64,000 nucleotides of DNA from Cryobacterium sp. BB307 (GTDB lineage: Bacteria > Actinomycetota > Actinomycetes > Actinomycetales > Microbacteriaceae): positions 744,001 to 808,000 of the forward strand of contig NZ_JAANZA010000001.1 in NCBI RefSeq assembly GCF_012274275.1, in the 5' to 3' direction. Position 1 is the stretch's first letter; the number at the start of each line of letters is the position of its first letter. The notes beneath the pieces were generated by a model that searched no databases, had not been told where the DNA came from, and was given only the letters and a program-made list of their open reading frames with translations. Below, in pieces: positions 61,567 through 64,000 of this stretch. Made by a program: the position numbers and the translations under genes.

Positions 61567-61766
61567 CGCCGAGCGTTCAGCCTCGCCCGGTCGAATAGCC
61601 GCGCCCGGGACACCGGCCTCTCGTGTGCCTGCGGGTTTCGACTCGCTCCACCGCCGGTACGCACCACCGGAACACAAGAACTACCACAACTCAATACACG
61701 ACGGGCCAGCCACCCGGTCGCTACCCAAGTGTCATATAGCGGACACTTCGCCGAAAGGAATCAATA

Positions 61767-62756
61767 GTGCTCATTGCACAGCGTCCAACCCTCACCGAAG
61801 AGAACATCTCCGAGTTCCGTTCGCGGTTCGTCATCGAGCCGCTGGAGCCGGGCTTCGGTTACACCCTCGGTAACTCGCTTCGCCGCACGCTGCTCTCCTC
61901 GATTCCGGGAGCTGCGGTAACGAGCATCCGAATCGACGGTGTGCTGCACGAGTTCAGCACCATCCCCGGTGTGAAGGAAGACGTCACCGAGATCATCCTG
62001 AACATCAAGGGCCTCGTCGTATCGAGCGAGCACGACGAGCCGATCACCGCGTACCTGCGCAAGCAAGGTGCCGGCCAGGTCACCGCGGCGGACATCTCCG
62101 CTCCGGCCGGTGTTGAGATCCACAACCCGGAGCTCGTGATCGCGACCCTCAATGACAAGGCGCGCTTCGAGCTCGAACTGACCATCGAGCGCGGCCGCGG
62201 CTACGTGTCGGCGACCCAGAACCGCAGCGAGTTCAGCGAGGCCGGCCAGATCCCGGTCGACTCGATCTACTCGCCCGTGCTGAAGGTCACCTACCGCGTC
62301 GAGGCGACTCGTGCCGGTGAGCGCACCGACTTCGACCGCCTGGTCGTGGACGTCGAGACCAAGAGCGCGATCACCCCGCGTGACGCGATCGCCTCGGCCG
62401 GCAAGACCCTGGTCGAGCTGTTCGGACTCGCCCGCGAGCTGAACGCCGAGGCCGAGGGCATCGAGATCGGCCCCGCGCCGGTCGACGCCGTGCTCTCCAG
62501 CGAGCTGAGCATGCCGATCGAGGACCTCGACCTGTCTGTGCGCAGCTACAACTGCCTCAAGCGCGAGGGAATCAACTCGGTGAGCGAGCTCGTCGCCCTC
62601 TCGGAGACGCAGCTCATGAACATCCGCAACTTCGGCCAAAAGTCGGTGGACGAGGTCAAGGACAAGCTGGTCGAGCTGGGCCTGTCCCTCAAGGACACCG
62701 TGCCTGGCTTCGATGGCGCGCACTTCTACAGCGGCAACGACGACGACTACAGCTGA
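61767..62756 (+). CDS. rpoA: DNA-directed RNA polymerase alpha subunit
   Basis: A 329-residue subunit. The N-terminal domain (to ~235) has [20 protein letters not shown] for dimerisation and assembly. The C-terminal domain, with [24 protein letters not shown] and [14 protein letters not shown], binds UP elements and activators. GTG start at 61767 after GAAAGGA. A short acidic end (NDDDYS) follows. Confidence 0.98.
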   Translation: MLIAQRPTLTEENISEFRSRFVIEPLEPGFGYTLGNSLRRTLLSSIPGAAVTSIRIDGVLHEFSTIPGVKEDVTEIILNIKGLVVSSEHDEPITAYLRKQGAGQVTAADISAPAGVEIHNPELVIATLNDKARFELELTIERGRGYVSATQNRSEFSEAGQIPVDSIYSPVLKVTYRVEATRAGERTDFDRLVVDVETKSAITPRDAIASAGKTLVELFGLARELNAEAEGIEIGPAPVDAVLSSELSMPIEDLDLSVRSYNCLKREGINSVSELVALSETQLMNIRNFGQKSVDEVKDKLVELGLSLKDTVPGFDGAHFYSGNDDDYS

Positions 62757-62796
62757 ACCGCTGAACGACACATTTCGATCCTGGAGATAACAAACA

Positions 62797-63354
62797 ATGC
62801 CTAAGCCATCCAAGGGCCCGCGCCTCGGTGGAGGACCCGCTCACGAACGCCTGCTGCTCGCGAACCTCGCCGCAGCGCTGTTCACGCACAAGAGCATCAA
62901 GACGACCGAGACCAAGGCCAAGCGCCTTCGCCCGGTCGCTGAGCGGCTCATCACATTCGCGAAGCGCGGAGACCTGCACGCTCGTCGTCGCGTGCTCTCC
63001 GTGATCGGCGACAAGGGCGTCGTGCACGAGCTGTTCACGCAGATCGCCCCGCTCGTCGCCGAGCGCGACGGCGGCTACACCCGCATCACCAAGCTCGGCT
63101 ACCGCAAGGGCGACAACGCCCCGATGGTGCAGATCGAGCTCGTGCTCGAGCCGGTGAAGCCGAAGTCCAAGCCCGCGAAGGCGACGGCAGCCAAGGACGA
63201 GGCTCCGGTCGAGGAAGCCCCGGTCGAGGAGACCCCGGCTGACGAGACCGCAGCCGAGGAGACCGTCGAGGAGGCTCCCGTCGAGGAGGCCGCGGCGGAG
63301 GAGACTGCAGAGGCATCGACCGACGAGGCACCCGCCGAGGACGAGCAGAAGTAG
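62797..63354 (+). CDS. rplQ: 50S ribosomal protein bL17 with long acidic tail
   Basis: A 185-residue bL17. The core ends near residue 118 ([16 protein letters not shown]), normal length. A ~67-residue tail follows: a short basic Pro/Lys part, then repeats of APVEE/ETPADE/EEAPVEE, strongly acidic. Its charge is the opposite of the uL15 extension. Last gene of the alpha operon; a strong hairpin follows. Confidence 0.97.
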   Translation: MPKPSKGPRLGGGPAHERLLLANLAAALFTHKSIKTTETKAKRLRPVAERLITFAKRGDLHARRRVLSVIGDKGVVHELFTQIAPLVAERDGGYTRITKLGYRKGDNAPMVQIELVLEPVKPKSKPAKATAAKDEAPVEEAPVEETPADETAAEETVEEAPVEEAAAEETAEASTDEAPAEDEQK

Positions 63355-63366
63355 CGAATCGTTATC

Positions 63367-63403
63367 GAGTACGGCTCCACCCATCACGGGTGGGGCCGTA
63401 CTC
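63367..63403 (+). terminator. Terminator of the S10-spc-alpha supercluster
   Basis: A 16-base stem, GAGTACGGCTCCACCC (63367-63382) with GGGTGGGGCCGTACTC (63388-63403), one G-T wobble, 5-base loop, followed by TCGTTAACC. Thirteen bases after the rplQ stop and 9 before the next start. Confidence 0.75.
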
Positions 63404-63412
63404 TCGTTAACC

Positions 63413-64000
63413 GTGACCGAAACCATCCCCCTCAACCAGCGAATCCAGGCTCCGGATGCGCCGATTCCGGCATCCGGCAACGGCATCACCTGGCGACCGG
63501 CCAGCATCGACGACATCGACGCGATCATGGTGTGCGAGCGTGCGATGAACGCCGTCGACCACCCGCACTACGTCACGAACCGCGAAGAGCTGGAAGAAGA
63601 CTTCACGAGCTCGTGGGTCGACATGGCCGCAGACTCAGTGCTCGCGCTCGAGGACTCCGGTGAGGTCGTCGCCTGGGGGTTCGTGACGGTCAGCCAGGGC
63701 CAGGAGACCGCGGTGCGTGTCATCCTGCTGGGCGGCGTCCGACCGGATCGGCGCGGTGAGGGCCTGGGTCGTGCGCTCCTCGACTGGCAGGAGGCGCGAT
63801 CGCGTCAGCTGCTTGCGGCGTCCGACAAGCCCCTCCCCGGTGTGCTTGTGCTCTGGGCCGACGAGCGCGCCGAGTCGACCATCCGACTCAGTCGGCGCTT
63901 CGGCTTCGACATCGCCCGCTACTACCTCGAGTTGCGCCGTGATCTCGCGGAGCCGATCGCCGCCGCCCGCCCGCTCGAGGGATACCAGCTGGTGCAGTTC
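63413..64000 (+). CDS. GNAT-family N-acetyltransferase, 3' end outside window
   Basis: The first 196 codons are visible, starting at the GTG at 63413. The first GNAT domain spans roughly residues 20-175: ITWRPASIDDIDAI, VILLGGVRPDRRGEGLGRALLDW (the acetyl-CoA loop RRGEGLG) and STIRLSRRFGFDIARYY. The frame is still open at base 64000 and a second region begins, so it may be a tandem-GNAT protein like mycothiol synthase-type enzymes. That last point is only a guess from length. Confidence 0.8.
   Translation, partial: MTETIPLNQRIQAPDAPIPASGNGITWRPASIDDIDAIMVCERAMNAVDHPHYVTNREELEEDFTSSWVDMAADSVLALEDSGEVVAWGFVTVSQGQETAVRVILLGGVRPDRRGEGLGRALLDWQEARSRQLLAASDKPLPGVLVLWADERAESTIRLSRRFGFDIARYYLELRRDLAEPIAAARPLEGYQLVQF

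Overview
The window is chromosomal DNA of a high-GC Gram-positive bacterium. Operon order, GTG/TTG starts, intergenic style and protein sequences point to Actinobacteria, most likely family Microbacteriaceae. This placement is inferred from protein resemblance and gene order; I cannot name the genus. No rRNA, tRNA, CRISPR array, transposase, integrase or prophage gene was seen.

Region 1 (1-19.4 kb) is mostly minus-strand housekeeping and accessory genes. They include an lhr-nei DNA repair pair, a YjbR-like protein, glucosamine-6-phosphate deaminase with an odd active site, a possible 2OG-oxygenase-fold protein, a NUDIX-like DUF4916 protein, a DEAD-box RNA helicase, an ornithine cyclodeaminase-family enzyme, a ComB-type phosphatase, an SprT-like metalloprotease, a PQQ-dehydrogenase-like lipoprotein and a spermidine-synthase-like protein. 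A tightly overlapping operon encodes a heme-oxygenase-like diiron protein, a family 2 glycosyltransferase and a CDGSH iron-sulfur protein. Gaps between these genes carry several different families of palindromic elements.

Region 2 (19.4-40 kb) starts with rpoB-rpoC behind a clear promoter and ends in a clean terminator. An 11-kb type IV pilus locus follows (pilB, pilT, pilC, major pilin, three minor pilin-like genes, prepilin peptidase, pilM, pilN, pilO). It has no secretin or pilP, as expected for a cell with one membrane. Two membrane proteins of unknown function come next. This locus sits where rpoC is more often followed directly by rpsL.

Region 3 (40-44.8 kb) is the str operon rpsL-rpsG-fusA-tuf. 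Region 4 (44.8-47.4 kb) is an interruption before the S10 operon. It holds an AbiEi/DUF559-like gene and an aspartate dehydrogenase gene, bracketed by diverged inverted repeats of about 100 bp. Region 5 (47.4-63.4 kb) is the S10-spc-alpha ribosomal supercluster with secY, adk, map, infA and rpoA. It lacks rpsN and rpsD. uL15 carries a histone-H1-like Lys/Ala/Pro tail and bL17 an acidic tail. The window closes with the start of a GNAT acetyltransferase gene.

The best candidates for something undescribed are the diiron-glycosyltransferase-CDGSH operon, the pilus locus with its Pro-rich PilT and beta-helix-like minor pilin, the inverted-repeat-bounded insertion between tuf and rpsJ, and the palindromic repeat families.
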